A stretch of DNA of 64,000 nt from Eutreptiella sp. 'Long Island Sound 2002' (GCA_964036045.1 OZ038388.1:7292390-7356389), one strand, 5' to 3'; positions 1 to 11,700 are shown, counted from the stretch's first letter. The notes: generated from the letters alone by a model not told the origin. Program-made: numbers and translations.

Positions 1-1860
1 GACACGGGAGTGGGTTCAGGCCTTAGTTCCCTGTCTGCCCTGTCTCCCCCCCCCCCCCTCTGTACGCACAGCACACCTCGTGTGCCTTGTGTACAACTGC
101 AGCAGTACGGCATTGTTAGTTTACTGGGACAAAGGGGCGTTTCAGTCGGTTTAATTGTCACCCGTTCTGTGTGAAGAAAAAGGCCTCACAAAAACTCAGG
201 GTCTCCTTGGGGGAGGGGGTTCCTCCCTCACAGAGCCCCCCCCCCCCCCACGCCCTTGGACCCCCCCCCCTTTTAAGAAAATTCTGCCCAGCCCTCATGT
301 GTGTGGGCATGTGGTAACCCTGTCCAACCAGCCCCCGACGGGCGCAGTCCTGCTGAGGGTAGGGGAAGGGGGGGCGAGGGACAGGTAAAGCGCAGAGGGC
401 GGTGCCTGAGGGCACTGTTGCCTCTGTGGGTACCGAAGGTCACTATCCCGTGCACTGCCGCAGAGCCGACAGGCGCCGGTGGTGCCCCCGATGAGGGTTG
501 TCTTGTGTCGGCGGTGCGCCCCTTTGCCTGAGGCCAGCCCCCCCCCCCCACATCTCTGCACTGGGAGGGCAAGACTTGCGGTCATTTCCCCCCCCTGGCG
601 GGGGTGAGGCTGCCCTCTGGACCCCATCCCCCCCTCCGCTCTAAGTCGGCTGGAACCCTGGATTCGTGGTGTCTTTCAGTGGTCATGGAACAGTTTGCTG
701 CGTGTCTCTGGTACATGTCAAAGATTGTTGAGTTGTTGGTCCTTGGCTGAGTGATGTTCATCGTCTTGCAGACGGGTGTGCAAAGCCGCTCTTGGGGTAC
801 AACGCAAAGCTGTTCACATTGTTCAGGACCCGTTGTCAGTTGCAGGCGGTCCACTAAACACCGCGTGTTGCTCAGACAGCGGGACGGTTTTTCGTGCAAC
901 CGTCCCTCCTGGTATCACATGCTCATGTCAACGGACCCAATGCACAAGACTATGGGGAGCTACACAGTTGCCCCCATTGCCTTGTAATACATTTGTATTC
1001 GGCTCTTCTTTATGTCAACTCTTCACGTTGAGGATGCATCAGTGCCCTCTGCCCACTGATCTACGCTTCATGGCAAAAACCAACGCTCCAATTGTCTGAT
1101 GTTGTTCTAAGCGTGCCCAATCTGCATGAGCTTCCTGAAACACCTCCGTGTATCAACAGCTTCACGTCAAAAATCCCCACCGCCCAGCTGATCCAGTCAG
1201 GTGATTGATGAATTGGGCGAGAGGAAAACAATCAATACCCATTCTATAGAGCGGTGCTGCCAAATGAGATGCCATCCCTCATGTGCGAAGACGCCGTGTA
1301 CAATTGCGCTCTGAGTGTTGAGTGTTACATAATTGGAGCTTCCCAACAAGGGGCTGGACTATACACTGGCGTCCTCTGTGTGCAAGACTGGGCTTCTGGA
1401 TATCAAGGTGCAGGCCGTGTTGGCTGGGTGCAGGTGCAGGCCACTTTTTTCGGGTGGGGGTGGAGTGGGGGGTCGGGGGGGGTTAAACTTCTTTGCATAT
1501 TGCGGCCGCTGTGTGTGTGGATTTGATCCTGGGTCCCGAACAACTTTTTTCTTGTATATGGACCCCCTGACCCATGGCGGGGATCCCGGGTCCGAACTCC
1601 GGGTACCCCCAGTAGGCCCCCCCTATGGGCCCTTGCCCGGTGAGGACTTAGCCTTCTTCGCGGTGGATAGGCTGTTTAGTGGCACCTGAAATTTTTTTTC
1701 ACACTTCAACTTTTTCCGAAACCCTTCTATTGCCCCTGGGATGAGTTTGCGTGATCATTTGGTGACAATAGGGGTACTTGAGCACCCATGGGGACCTACA
1801 TAGTGGCGGCCCATGTAGCGCGTGCCATGGCCCCCCCAAAGCCCCAAAATTGCTGTTGTT
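1..1860. other. Intergenic, no gene recognised
   Basis: No exon with family resemblance is visible on either strand. The stretch has C-runs near 49-59 and 240-282. A repeat at about 180-300 (AACTCAGGGTCTCC, then G- and C-runs, then TTTTAAGAAAATTCTG) is related to 62685-62770. Short open frames here are GC-driven and lack recognisable domains. Confidence 0.5.
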
Positions 1861-1877
1861 TAGGTTTAGGTTGTGCA

Positions 1878-2220
1878 GTTTACCACCCTATGCAGCTCCA
1901 AAATGGAAGTTTCCAGAAACCGATTTTTTTTGATATTCTGACCATTCACAATGATCAAAATGATCAAAAGTAAAGCATGTTTTAGACCCTCTTTATGTGT
2001 TTTCACCCCATTTGGGTGTTTAGCCGGGGGGGGGTTCCCAAGGGGCTGGGGCACAACCTGCTTACGCAATTTTCCACCCTGTGCACCTCAAAAATGGAAG
2101 TTTCCGAAACCGATATTTTTTTTTGGATATTCTGACCATTCACAATAATGAAATACCCTGTGTAAAGGATGTTCTAGACCTTCTTTATCTGTTTTTCACC
2201 CCTTTTGGGTGTTTGGAGGG
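1878..2220. repeat. Tandem duplication, ~190-bp unit, two copies
   Basis: Two diverged copies (about 1878-2030 and 2068-2220) are offset by 190 bp. Both contain the order ACCACCCT/TCCACCCT, AAAATGGAAGTTTCC, GATATTCTGACCATTCACAA, then TTTCACCCC...TTTGGGTGTTT. No coding potential is evident. Confidence 0.75.
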
Positions 2221-2400
2221 TGCTGGTGATGTGCACTGCACGAACCGCAATAGATTTTAGCACCCAGCTGCTCCATCCCTCTTCGAGGTGCCTTGCCGAT
2301 AGGCAATAGAATTTGCTTAGAAGGTTGGATATTGAGTCTCTCCTTTGCGTTTCCTGGCTGGACAAGGTGGTACTATTGCTGCCTTGCTTTTTTTTGTGTA

Positions 2401-2974
2401 CCCCCCCCCCCCTTGTCCATCCTGGGGCGGGGGAACCGTCACTTGGCCCATGAACAATAAGAAATCAATAGGAAATCACAGGTGCCGGAAGAAAAATTTT
2501 AGTTGGGTATGCTAGAATTGAGGTTACTGTTGTGTGGTGTCCGTCCTTCCCCGGGGGGGGGGGGGGGGGGGGGGGGGCGTCATTTGGTGACAGTCCCCCC
2601 GAGTTGGGGGGAACCGTGGGCCCTGGGGGCGGGATGGACATGGCGGGGGGGGGAGGCCCAGGTGGCAGCCAAGCCTGCAGCTGGAGAGCCCATTCGTATG
2701 GCCCCTGTTGAGCATGTGCAGCTCTTCAAAGTCAAATACTCCCGCCAGAAAAAGTGGCACGCGGAGTCTGCCTCTCATTAGAGCTGAATGTGCATCCCGA
2801 CAGGCATTTTCTGGCTCATTTTGTGGTTCATATGCCCTCGTGTCTGCATGTGTTGTTTTGTGTTGGGCGTCCCTTGCATAGTCATCTGGGGGGGGGGGGG
2901 GCGTCACTTGGGGTATGTTTCCTCGGGGGTGCGAGGATACCGTTGTGTGCAGGTGGTTACTGTACAAGGGGGGG
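2401..2974. mobile_element. C/G-run-bounded DNA transposon, degraded copy (family F)
   Basis: It opens with GTA followed by a C-run and CTTGTCCATCC, and closes near ACAAGGGGGGG at about 2964-2974. Internal GTCACTTGG motifs occur at 2448 and 2903. The order (C-run, CTTGT box, GTCACTTGG, short ORF, G-run, ACAAGGGGG) matches the better copy at 40070-40762. The short frame ending at 2781 has a C-terminus (EHVQLFKVKYSRQKKW) clearly related to the one in the 40 kb copy (EHVQEFKVKWSRTKKF). No matching target duplication is visible at the right edge, so that boundary is approximate. Confidence 0.55.
2503..2781 (+). CDS. Short transposon-borne ORF (family F protein tail)
   Basis: The first half of this 92-residue frame is translated G-run (poly-Gly) and is probably not real. 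The last ~35 residues look genuine, because EHVQLFKVKYSRQKKW parallels EHVQEFKVKWSRTKKF encoded near 40600 although the surrounding DNA differs. The tail is basic and aromatic, which could suit nucleic-acid binding. No known domain was recognised. The true start is unclear and could lie in another exon. Confidence 0.35.
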   Translation: MGMLELRLLLCGVRPSPGGGGGGGGRHLVTVPPSWGEPWALGAGWTWRGGEAQVAAKPAAGEPIRMAPVEHVQLFKVKYSRQKKWHAESASH

Positions 2975-3475
2975 TTCACCGCTCGGGTGAATATCATTGG
3001 TGTCAGCACTGTCCAAGTTGAGTTTGTCCCATTTTTCACCAACGATACACAGCACCATCCTGTGCACAAACCGCTGTGTGTTGCTGAAATCGGGCTCTTC
3101 ATGAAGGAGAACCGAAAGAAGTAGATTTCACTCTGGGCCCTGTACTGTGACATAGAACTGTCTTCTTCCATGTGAACATGCAAACCATTGTACGGCTGCA
3201 ACCTGCTCCCCCCCCTCCCACCCCTGCCAAAAAAAAAACACAGTAGGCCGGGGCAGTACAGCCAGTTTTGTGTCAGCCGCCATCCATTATGCACCCAATC
3301 TGGGCATGCGTTGAGCAGAATGTGTGTCCAGTGCAAGTAGCCTGCGGGGACGCCATCATTCACCGAGGCACTGTATGTGCCATCCCAGGACCACCCATGA
3401 TTACCATCGCTGCGCACGTGCACGGCCCTGCACGGTCCCCATTTCGGTTCCTCATGCCGCAGTCCTTTTGCACGG
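2975..3475. other. Upstream region of the SOD-like gene
   Basis: This is about 500 bp with no recognised gene. A short frame ending at 3124 (basic tail FMKENRKK) has no recognisable domain. The minus-strand frame of 331 residues that crosses the region runs through translated homopolymers and was rejected. No TATA box or other promoter motif could be called with confidence. Confidence 0.4.
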
Positions 3476-4390
3476 ATGATGCGAACGCTCCTCCTCTGCT
3501 GTTTCCTGCTGCTGGCCACAGCGGACTCCGACCTGCCTTACAAAGTGTACGCCGCGGCCCTCACGGAGCTTGGCAATTCAGGGGTGACAGCGGACGTGAC
3601 CGTTTTTGTTTCCGGCGATGACATAATGGGCGTGGGCACCGCCTCCGGTCTGGAACCGCGGCTGGACCGCATGGACGATTGCACGGCCACGAATGCCTGC
3701 GGGGTGCATGTCCATGCGGGCTCGAGCTGCGCCGACAGCGCCACCCAAGGCGGTCATCACTTCGCTGGGGCCTCAGACCCCTGGGCGGGCGTCATGTACC
3801 CATCGACGGATGAAGTCGGAGCTGCAGCCTTCGAGTTCTACGTCAATGACGTGCCGACGGACATTGCGGGCCGCACGTTCATCATCCACGACTCCCACGG
3901 CGGGCGGGTCGCGTGTGGAGTTCTGGCGCGGGTCACCTCCGGCGTGTCGCATGCCGCCCTGGAGAGCCTTGCGGGCAGTGGCGCCACCGGGGCCGTGACT
4001 CTGCACAGCGTCCCAGGGCGGCTTCGCGGAGCCGGAACTGGTGCTGGGCTTGAGAAGGGGCTGTCCGAAGCCCTGGACTGCACAGCCACGAACGGATGTG
4101 GCGCGCACGTGCACAGCGGCACCGGCTGCGCCAACAGCACCGTGCAGCAGGGCCACTACTACACGTCCTCCCCGGCGGATCCCTGGCTGACCGTCCGGTA
4201 TCCTGCCACCGATTCCGAGGGAAATGCCGTGTTCGCCTTCGAAGTGCAGGACCACTTCCCGCGGCCGCTCATCAACAAGCCCTTCATCCTGCACAACAAC
4301 GCCGGGGGGCGCGTGGCCTGTGGGATGCTGCGGGAGAACGTGGGGAGCGCCGCCGAACCGCCCACGCCCCTTTCCCCGCTCCAGCGCTGA
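3476..4390 (+). CDS. Secreted protein with two Cu-only superoxide-dismutase-like domains
   Basis: This is an intronless 304-residue protein. The N-terminus is a signal peptide (MMRTLLLCCFLLLATADS), so the protein should be secreted or vesicular. Two tandem domains follow, about residues 22-152 and 153-285. Each has an HVH pair (78/80; 211/213), a following Cys (85; 218), a GGHHF or QGHYY histidine (95; 227), a FIIHD or FILHN histidine (138; 273) and an RVACG motif (Arg 144/Cys 147; Arg 279/Cys 282). These correspond to the four copper histidines, the active-site arginine and the disulfide pair of Cu/Zn SOD. The zinc-ligand loop is replaced by a short DPW...YP.TD segment without His, and the electrostatic loop is missing, as in copper-only SODs. 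The family would dismutate superoxide outside the cell; activity here is inferred. The start is one of two adjacent ATGs (3476 or 3479). The unusual feature is two complete domains in one chain. Confidence 0.85.
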   Translation: MMRTLLLCCFLLLATADSDLPYKVYAAALTELGNSGVTADVTVFVSGDDIMGVGTASGLEPRLDRMDDCTATNACGVHVHAGSSCADSATQGGHHFAGASDPWAGVMYPSTDEVGAAAFEFYVNDVPTDIAGRTFIIHDSHGGRVACGVLARVTSGVSHAALESLAGSGATGAVTLHSVPGRLRGAGTGAGLEKGLSEALDCTATNGCGAHVHSGTGCANSTVQQGHYYTSSPADPWLTVRYPATDSEGNAVFAFEVQDHFPRPLINKPFILHNNAGGRVACGMLRENVGSAAEPPTPLSPLQR

Positions 4391-5568
4391 CGGTATTTCC
4401 ACAGCCCAAACCGCGGGGCTGTTTTGGGGGTGCCACCGCATTTGTGAACGCCATTTTGTGGCCGCAACGATAAAGGGGGATGCTCCTCAACAAGTCGTAC
4501 GACACACAGCGGGTCGTATGGAGGGCGTCCCAAGTGTGCGGATGATTGAAGGCCTCGCCCACCATCGCACGCCGCGCTCCCCGCCCGTCGCGTGGTTGTC
4601 CGCTTGGTACAATGCCTGTCTGAGGGCAAGCAGGATCAGAGAAGCCAAACCGGATTCCCCGTCGGTGCTTTGTGACCCTGTGCCCCGCTGCCGTCTGTGC
4701 GCCATCTCTGCTGCTTTTTCGCCCCTGCGGTGCCGTCCCCTGCACACCCACGGGCATGACCCGTTCTACCCCGTGAGTCGCAGCACCGTGCGGGCACTCC
4801 GCGGCCGGTGCGGTGTTGCTTTGATTCACAGGCGACTGCGTGTTGCTGAAGGTTACGGGGCAGTTGTGTAAATGAAGATTATGGCAGAGCAGTTATGAGG
4901 GCAGTTATTCTGTAGTGTACAGGTCAGCGAACGTGCATGAGCGGTCTATAATGGGTGGCCCTGCACACCCCCTGCCTCTCCACCTGCTGGTGGGTGGGGC
5001 CGTAGCTCATGTGCCCCCGGGTCCCTCGCGGGCTTCAGGAGCTTGCGCATGGGCCCTCCACACCCGCATTTTTGTGGGTGTTGTTTCTGCCGGGGCCAGG
5101 CATCTGGCGGTTGGAGAGTGTGTCAGTGCATGTTGAGCCACCCCTGTCACCCACCCCCTGCCTCATGGTTGCATGGTGTGCTCGATTTGGGTGGTTCTAG
5201 CACAGGTTTGGTCACCAGCAGCACATGTTAGGTGTGTGCCTTTGGCTGTTAGAGCGATCCTTTTTGCTGGCTGAAAGGGCTGTTTGGTATTCTGGGCTCC
5301 ACAGTTGCATTTTGTACATATCCAGAGTTTCCCCATTTTCTCAGATGCTGGCTACCAGTCACCATCTCCATCCCGCCCATCCCCATGCTGCTCATGTATC
5401 CACACACACTGGCTGTTGCTTAGTAACGTTCCCTGCCAAGGGCAGGCTGGTTGCTTGCTGTGCATTTGGAATCCAGAGATGATTTCATGTCATGCAAACC
5501 TCTGACCGACATTCTTGAAATGTAAGGTAACATTATCTCTGCTTTGATGGAAAAGCATAGAACATTTT
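4391..5568. other. Intergenic, no gene recognised
   Basis: This follows the SOD-like stop. Frames at 4224-4871 and 4284-4829 are GC-rich shadows without domains. No TE ends or RNA genes were recognised before the G-terminated element that starts at 5569. Confidence 0.4.
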
Positions 5569-5639
5569 GGGGGAGCATTAGCGTGCCGGGCATCTTTTTT
5601 GACCATCGCCCCACTGGTGGCCTTTTAGGGGTGCACTAA

Positions 5640-5750
5640 GGGGGCGCACTTAGCGCAGTGCAGCTATTTGGGCGTCTGGCTGTACGAGAGACCCATACTT
5701 TCAGATACTAGGGGCATCATTGTGACCCCTAGCATAGGTTTTGACTTCAG
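5640..5750 (+). mobile_element. Nested left end of a GGGGGCGC-type transposon
   Basis: GGGGGCGCACTTAGCGCAGTGC, then ACTATTTGGGCGTCT and ACCCATACTTT, matches the left end of the element at 17369-18103. It lies inside the element that begins at 5569. TAA precedes the G-run, but no clean partner right end with TAA was found, so this is either truncated or too decayed to bound. Confidence 0.55.
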
Positions 5751-6102
5751 ATTTTGTCCCCTTTGTTGGGGACCCCCGAGAATGCAGGGGTGACGTAGCA
5801 TCTCCGCCCTCTTTTGGGCCCCAACCTTCCGGTGCTATTGAGAAAACCAGGACAATCTCTGAATCCACGCTTTGTTGCGTGGCCCCTTGAGTTGGGGTTA
5901 GGGACTCGCAATCCACGCTTTGTTGCGTGGCCCCTTGGGGTTAGGGACTCGCAATGAGTTGCACCAGTCAGTCCGTATTTTGTTGCGTGGCCGCTTTACA
6001 CAATTTTGCATCCGGAGGCAAGTCCGTCACCCCCCCCCCCCCCTACGGACCATGGGAGCATGTCCTGCCTCATGTTTGGACTGACCAAAGAACTCGGCCG
6101 CC

Positions 6103-6249
6103 ATGCAAGATGAGGCAGAGGATGAGGCAGAAGTGTGTGTGTTGTGTTGCCAGAAGCGCTGCACCGTCACAGTTTGTGATGGGTGTAAGGAGCACCATTC
6201 TACTGAATGTGTTGACACCCGCACTTGTGGGACCAATGTTGTTCGTTAA
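6103..6249 (+). CDS. 48-residue cysteine-rich (zinc-ribbon-like) protein inside a transposon
   Basis: The frame starts MQDEAEDEAEVCVLCCQKRC and continues with VCDGCKEHHSTEC and TCGTNVV before TAA. The spaced Cys pairs suggest a small zinc-binding fold; the N-terminus is acidic. The same coding text recurs in the related transposon at about 37068-37175 (CCQKRCTVAVCDEC, then TCGTNVV). Conservation between two element copies argues for a transposon-encoded peptide or exon. The function is unknown. Confidence 0.5.
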   Translation: MQDEAEDEAEVCVLCCQKRCTVTVCDGCKEHHSTECVDTRTCGTNVVR

Positions 6250-6433
6250 GTACAATACAAATGACATTTGGAGTTGTTGAATTCACAGCTATTGCTTTAT
6301 TATGCAACGTGCTTTGTAGGGAAGGTGTGCATTGCAACGTGGTCTACTTGAGGGGCTTCTCCATGAATCGTAAATCTGGGGCTGAAGTCGGGATAGTTAA
6401 TAGAAAGGTAGCGCGCCGGGCAAACATTCCCCC

Positions 6434-6832
6434 TTTGTGATTCAGAAAATGATTTGAATCAATCTTGCCACCCAGATTGGTGGCTACATGAAGCTACATG
6501 ATGTCAAGGAGAGTAACCGGCCAGAACAAACAATTTTGTGTTTTGCAATCCCAGTAGCAAGCGGCATTAAATATGTCCGCAAAAGGCAGGATTGCAAGGG
6601 CAATTATGTTGAAGGCAGGGCACAATTTTGGAAAGGTAATAAAAAAAAGTTTGCAACAAAGTATTGGAAGGAACAAAACACTCATCAGGCCTCAGCACAC
6701 GAACAATGATTTTTGCGGTGCACACACCGTGGGATTGTGAAATGTTAGGTAAAAAAAAAAGCAGTCTTCAGTAGTCTTCATTTGTCATGACAAATCAGGA
6801 ACCAGCCCCCCCCTCCCCCTGATCTGGTTTGC
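6434..6832. other. No gene recognised
   Basis: This is a short, moderately AT-rich stretch between a transposon right end and a SINE-like repeat. A 73-residue frame (6488-6709) is Lys-rich and has no recognised domain. Confidence 0.35.
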
Positions 6833-7042
6833 GCTGCAGTGCAGCAAGTCAAAACAATGTACTGAGAGTCGTGGCTATGACCATATGCCTGTGTCAGGGG
6901 GGTATATGCGAGCTCTGTATCCGCTGCTCATGGCCCCCATGAACGGTGCTGCAGTGCAGCGGAACATTCGTGAGCTCTGACCAGTCGCCTGTGACAGGGG
7001 GGCGTTCGGTAGCTAAGCATCCGTTGCCTCATGGCCCCATGC
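6833..7042 (+). repeat. Two tandem copies of a SINE-like repeat (near-palindrome GCTGCAGTGCAGC)
   Basis: Both copies start with GCTGCAGTGCAGC (6833 and 6948). Each is followed by CGCCTGTGACAGGGGGG or CCTGTGTCAGGGGGG and ends with ATCCG.TGC.TCATGGCCCC. The second copy is nearly identical to 29861-29958. Further copies are at 55237-55335 and, inverted, about 43230-43300. The repeat does not code for anything recognisable; it is probably a non-autonomous retroposon. Confidence 0.7.
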
Positions 7043-8696
7043 CAATGCCCCCCACCCGGAAAGAAGAAACATGCCCCCCCCCTCCCCTGTCAATGGTGCC
7101 CCCTTTTAGAAAGAAGAATCATGGCCCAGTCCATTGACATGGGGGGCGGATGGTAATGATTTTGCCGCAGGAATGGTGACTGGTTAGGACAGACAGAGCA
7201 GGTAAGGCGCCTTGCCAGTGCTAAATGATGGGCCCCACCAGGTGGATAGACCACCAAACAAACATGAGTGGTGTACAGTTCCAACAACATGTATTTTTAC
7301 TCTGGTGATCATCAATTTATGATTGTTTCCTGAGGTTGATCGGGGTCGCATGCGATTGTCAACCACTCTTCAACAACCCTCAACAGCCCTAAGGGCTGCA
7401 TTTCGCACCAGATGTGCAGCGCATATGCTGGACAGTTTCCTCCCTCTTTCCAACCCGTCCGCTCTCCTCACAATGTTCTGTGTGTCACCATTGGAAATGA
7501 GGCATGGGTCCCCGTTTGACAGACATTGCATACATTGGGCTTTGCCCCGGTACATGATGCTCCATGGCACGGTCAATGTGAAGCCTCTGAGGAAATCACA
7601 CACTCTTCCACAATCACGTCGACGAAGAACAATGTGTAGCTCTACAGTAGCAGACGGAAGCAGCAATCAGTAGTGTGCCGCAGAGATAACGGACCGTGTA
7701 GAAACCTGTCGTTTGGGAAATCACAGGGTGTATGCGGTGATTTGGTTGAGCTGCTAGGGCACAAACCGCAAGCACCTTCAAACCTCAAAATAACGACGAG
7801 GCACTGCAAATCGATTGAACGCACTGAAGACTATTGTGGCATTTGTGCTTTGGAATGCATGCCATTTTGGTTGGTTTTGATGTGATTGGGAGCCATGGCT
7901 GATGTTGCTGGACCCGCCATGCACCCCCTGCATGACCACGGGTAAGCACGGCCCTGTCTAATCAAGTGGCTGTGTGTGGCCACAAGGCGGAGGGAGGGTG
8001 GGGGGGGGTCACACGTGTCGGGCACAGGAATGTGCTGACAATCACTGCAGTGCACCATGGGGTGCCGCTGCCGTGAGTGTCTGCTGAGTTGGGCAACCCT
8101 AGTGCCTGTCTCACCCTTAAAAGAGAAAAGATGCAGTGCCCCAAGTGCGCGGGGGGGAGGGTAAATGCATGTGGCACGACATGCCAAACACGGGTGTGTG
8201 CAGGGTTCTCCAAGTCCCTCTCCCCCCCACCAGTGCCACCCTTGTCCCCTCCACATCCTCCCGCCCATCCACATCCCCCCCCGCATTCCCATCCACATCC
8301 TCATCACCACGGACGCATAGTCGTACTGTTCGTCACATTCGTGCATTCCTTCGTGCTTGCGAATGGCATGTTTTACGCGGGTTGCTGTTGAAGGATGCGA
8401 GACGAAAAACTAAAAACTGCCGACACGCGGAGGATTGCCAAACCACACCCGGATTCGTGTTGCAACAAGATTTATGAAAAGAGGAGCAGGGTTGCAGGGC
8501 GGAGGGTAGGCCCGGACGTGTGGTCTGTTGGAGCGGGACTTCTCAGATATGCGTCGCTTATTTCAGGGCAACCTGGTGTCCGCTGGTGCGAACGATTTGC
8601 CGAGTGCCACGTTGCTTTTGCATTTGCTGCGATTGCTTACACACGGGGGTAGTGGGAGGCACATGCTGCAATCTTCTTTCTGTGCTCGAGGTCCTG
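7043..8696. other. Intergenic, upstream of the IAH1-like gene
   Basis: No domain was recognised on either strand. Frames at 7323-7673 (+) and 7370-7666 (-) overlap each other and neither resembles a known family. A CCCCCC/ATCC-rich stretch lies at about 8220-8310. An undetected 5' untranslated exon of the downstream gene could lie here. Confidence 0.35.
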
Positions 8697-8781
8697 ATGG
8701 CAGCTAAAACATGCCTGATCCGGCCAACATTTTTTTTACTTGGTGATTCGATCACGCAAGGAGCAGGCGACCTTGCAAAAG
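8697..8781 (+). CDS. IAH1: IAH1-like exon 1
   Basis: It encodes MAAKTCLIRP then TFFLLGDSITQGAGDLAK, with the catalytic Ser in GDSIT. It ends one base into a codon before donor GTGTGTGC. The split codon completes as Glu with exon 2. Confidence 0.85.
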
Positions 8782-11700
8782 GTGTGTGCTTGTGTGGCTG
8801 CTGGCACTTGACTGTGCATGCAAGTGTGCGCATTTGTATCCTTGTGTTGGTCGTTCTGCAGGATAGCATCCCATACATGAAAAAAAGTGGTTTCAGCAGA
8901 AGGCAAACTCCTTGGATCGCTTCGCCAAAAGCACTTCCCTCAAACGTCACCATACCAAAGCACAAGGGTACGGTGCGCATAACTGCCAATTCTGCTCGTG
9001 CATAGGACACATCACAACACGCAACGCTCATGGTACATACAATTGGCATTGTGCCTCAACATAAATGCTAAGGCAGTGTTCTGCACCCAATTTTTGCAAT
9101 ATACCTGCAGGCAAACAACACCATAATGCACTTTTTTGCTTGTCGGTCTGATGTGCTGTTCACATCATTGTGCCAACAAAACCTAGAGGTATTGCACTCT
9201 TCAGTAAGCCTCATCTGGGAGGGGCAAGCCTATTGCAGGGAGGGTGGTGGCAGCTGCTAAATGTACGGCCCACTGATCGACAAACCAGAGTCTCCCTGGG
9301 ATTGAACCGGTCAGCCTTCGGGGGCAGCTGCCTCCATCGTTGTTGACATGGAGAGTGGGGGATGGACTTAGGATGAGGTGCCTCCTAAGACCTGCTGCAT
9401 GCCGGCCTACGCCGACGAGCGCATTGTAGCTTAAACCCCACATCCCACGCCCTGACTGTGAGACCGCCCTTCAGCAGAACCTTTTCCAACCGCATTTCGT
9501 GTTCCCAAGAAGGCCGCCCGATCCTAATGTCATGGGTACGTTTGCCGGGCCACGAGAACCTCCGGCATCCGCCGCCTTGTCGTGGGGCTCCTACACGTGA
9601 TCCTGCGGTGCAGTTCCCGGAACAACCGACCAACCTTTCGTTTGTGAGATTTGAAGAGCTGTACAAAGCCACTGCTGGTGACTGACAGAGGCAGCTCGGC
9701 CTCGGTAAACCTGCCGCCGAATGTTTACCAAAGAAACAGAGCACAAAAGCAGTGATCCTTGTCTGCTTTGCTGCTGCCATGCGAATGCAAAGGAGTGTTC
9801 AGACCAGCATTGCCACTCCGTTTTGCAACATCAACATTGGCTTTGCAAATACATTTTGGCCCTGTTTCGGGGTTTGCAAAGCCATTCTTAGCCTAAAATT
9901 GTTCCGGGGGGTGTTTTCCCACCTTGGTCTTCTTTTTGGTGTGAAAACAAGTTTCCCAATTGATCTTCGTTCCATAAATCCGTTTGGAAAACCATTTTCG
10001 CAGTCACAACCAGAGGTGGTCTGATTTTTGGCCCAGAAATCAATTTGCGAAGGCATTTCTACTGTAAAATGGTTTTACACCAAGAGTCCGTGTGAAAACC
10101 ACCCCCCCAAACCCATTTTAGTTGGCATCAGTGACACTGTGCTCCTCTTGCTGACCCTTGAAATATACCGTTGAAGAGCCCTGTCCCCAATCTCAACCAT
10201 TTAGCTCTGACGGCCATGCCTGTGGGTCGTTCAATGCCTTCCAACTGTTGCTGTATTCCCAGAGGGCTGGGCGACACAGTTCACAAGTGAATACACGGCG
10301 CTCACGCGCAAAGTGGACATCGTCAATCGTGGTTTCTCTGGATACAACACTCGGTGGATCCTGAAGATTCTTCCACTACTGTTGAAGGAGGTCTGTGCCG
10401 TGCGGTGGGCAGTCACCGTGTGGGGGTGTTGCAGGGGGCAGTGGGTACTGAAAGCAGAGGTTGGGTGATGCTAATTGTGTGTATTGGTGAGACACTCTGT
10501 AGGGGCATTATTTTTGGGGAACTGGGCATAATGGATGCATGCGCATGAACAGAAGCTTCACATTGCAATCTGTTGTCTCCGTTCATCTCAACGCTTCACA
10601 TGCCAATGAATCCGGAACTGTTGCTGGGCAGTGGTGTCGTCCATCCAGGCACTATGAATGCGCGTGTACACGCCAACACTGTGGGCCCATCATCCACCCC
10701 GGACTGCGTGGCAATCCAATATGAGCGGTCCGGCCATTCTCAGTGGTATCCGCATTGCCCACGGGACCACCTCATGTTCCCCATCTTGCGTGCTGAGTCT
10801 TGCTTGGGCCGTGAGAGCCATGGCCCCTCTTCACGAGGATACGCCCTGCTTGGCAGGGGGGGGGGTGGGCAGCTGCAACCATTAACACCCGAGGGATGAG
10901 GTGTTTGGAGTGGAGGAGGCCGTTGTTGCATGCAAACCCCTTAGGCCACCGTGTCCCTTCCTACCTTCAAAACGGGTGTATGTTACACTAAAATGATGCT
11001 GCCTCTGACGCTCGGTGCAAGCAGTGCGCGCGGTGCGTGCGCGCCTCAGTGGAGGGGGCAGTGCCCATGATATTCGGAGGCTGCTCACCAGCATTTCTCA
11101 GGTGGTAATTGCAACGGTGGGCCAGGGGGTTGTGGATCACCCAGTGCTACACATCAGTGATCCGATGGCTGGTGGGTGGGTGCGGGGGTACTTGCCTCAT
11201 CATGGTGGATGTGGCGATGCATAACGTAGTGCAATCAACATTTTTTCGATAATTGGTGCACGACATGACGTCGATGATGTTTCGAAGGTCGCGACCACCG
11301 AAAGCAACGGCGTAGAGTCCGGGGATTGTCCCCGAGTGCCTCACTGTGACGCAGCGATGGTTTTGTACATGGGCCCTTCGGAAGTGGTATTCGTTGTCCG
11401 TTCTGAGCCATTCGGTTCGAAGTATGCGGGGGGGGCAGGACCCCCGTGGGAGAGCACTGACTGTGTTCTGTCTTTGCCGGGGGATGAGAAGCAAGGGACA
11501 CCGGTACACCAACGTGCTGTGGGAACTCGTGTGGAGACGAGACGGGACAGCACCAGGCGCCTCAACAGCTGCGCACAGTGCACTCATGGCGGCGGTGCTT
11601 GTCCCCGCCAAACCCTTACTTCCAGAGCTCCATCGCTGCTGGCCTCGCTTTGGGACCCCGTCTCCCCAATCCCCTGTACTCTTGCTCTGCGGCCCACACT

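Larger units (their letters stand above)
5569..6433. mobile_element. GGGGG-terminated PIF/Harbinger-like transposon, damaged copy
   Basis: The left end GGGGGAGCATTAGCGTGCCGGG and right end GCCGGGCAAACATTCCCCC form imperfect terminal inverted repeats. The 3-bp sequence TTT flanks both sides (5566-5568 and 6434-6436), a target duplication. About 60 bp at the left and about 350 bp at the right (from about 6085) match the copy at 36713-37373. The middle, including the DDE region present there, is gone. A second transposon left end starts inside it at 5640, so this copy has been hit again. Confidence 0.75.

Noticed and set aside
2524-3519. 331-codon minus-strand frame
   Set aside because: It runs through poly-Pro translated from G-runs, crosses transposon boundaries and overlaps the SOD-like start. 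No domain.
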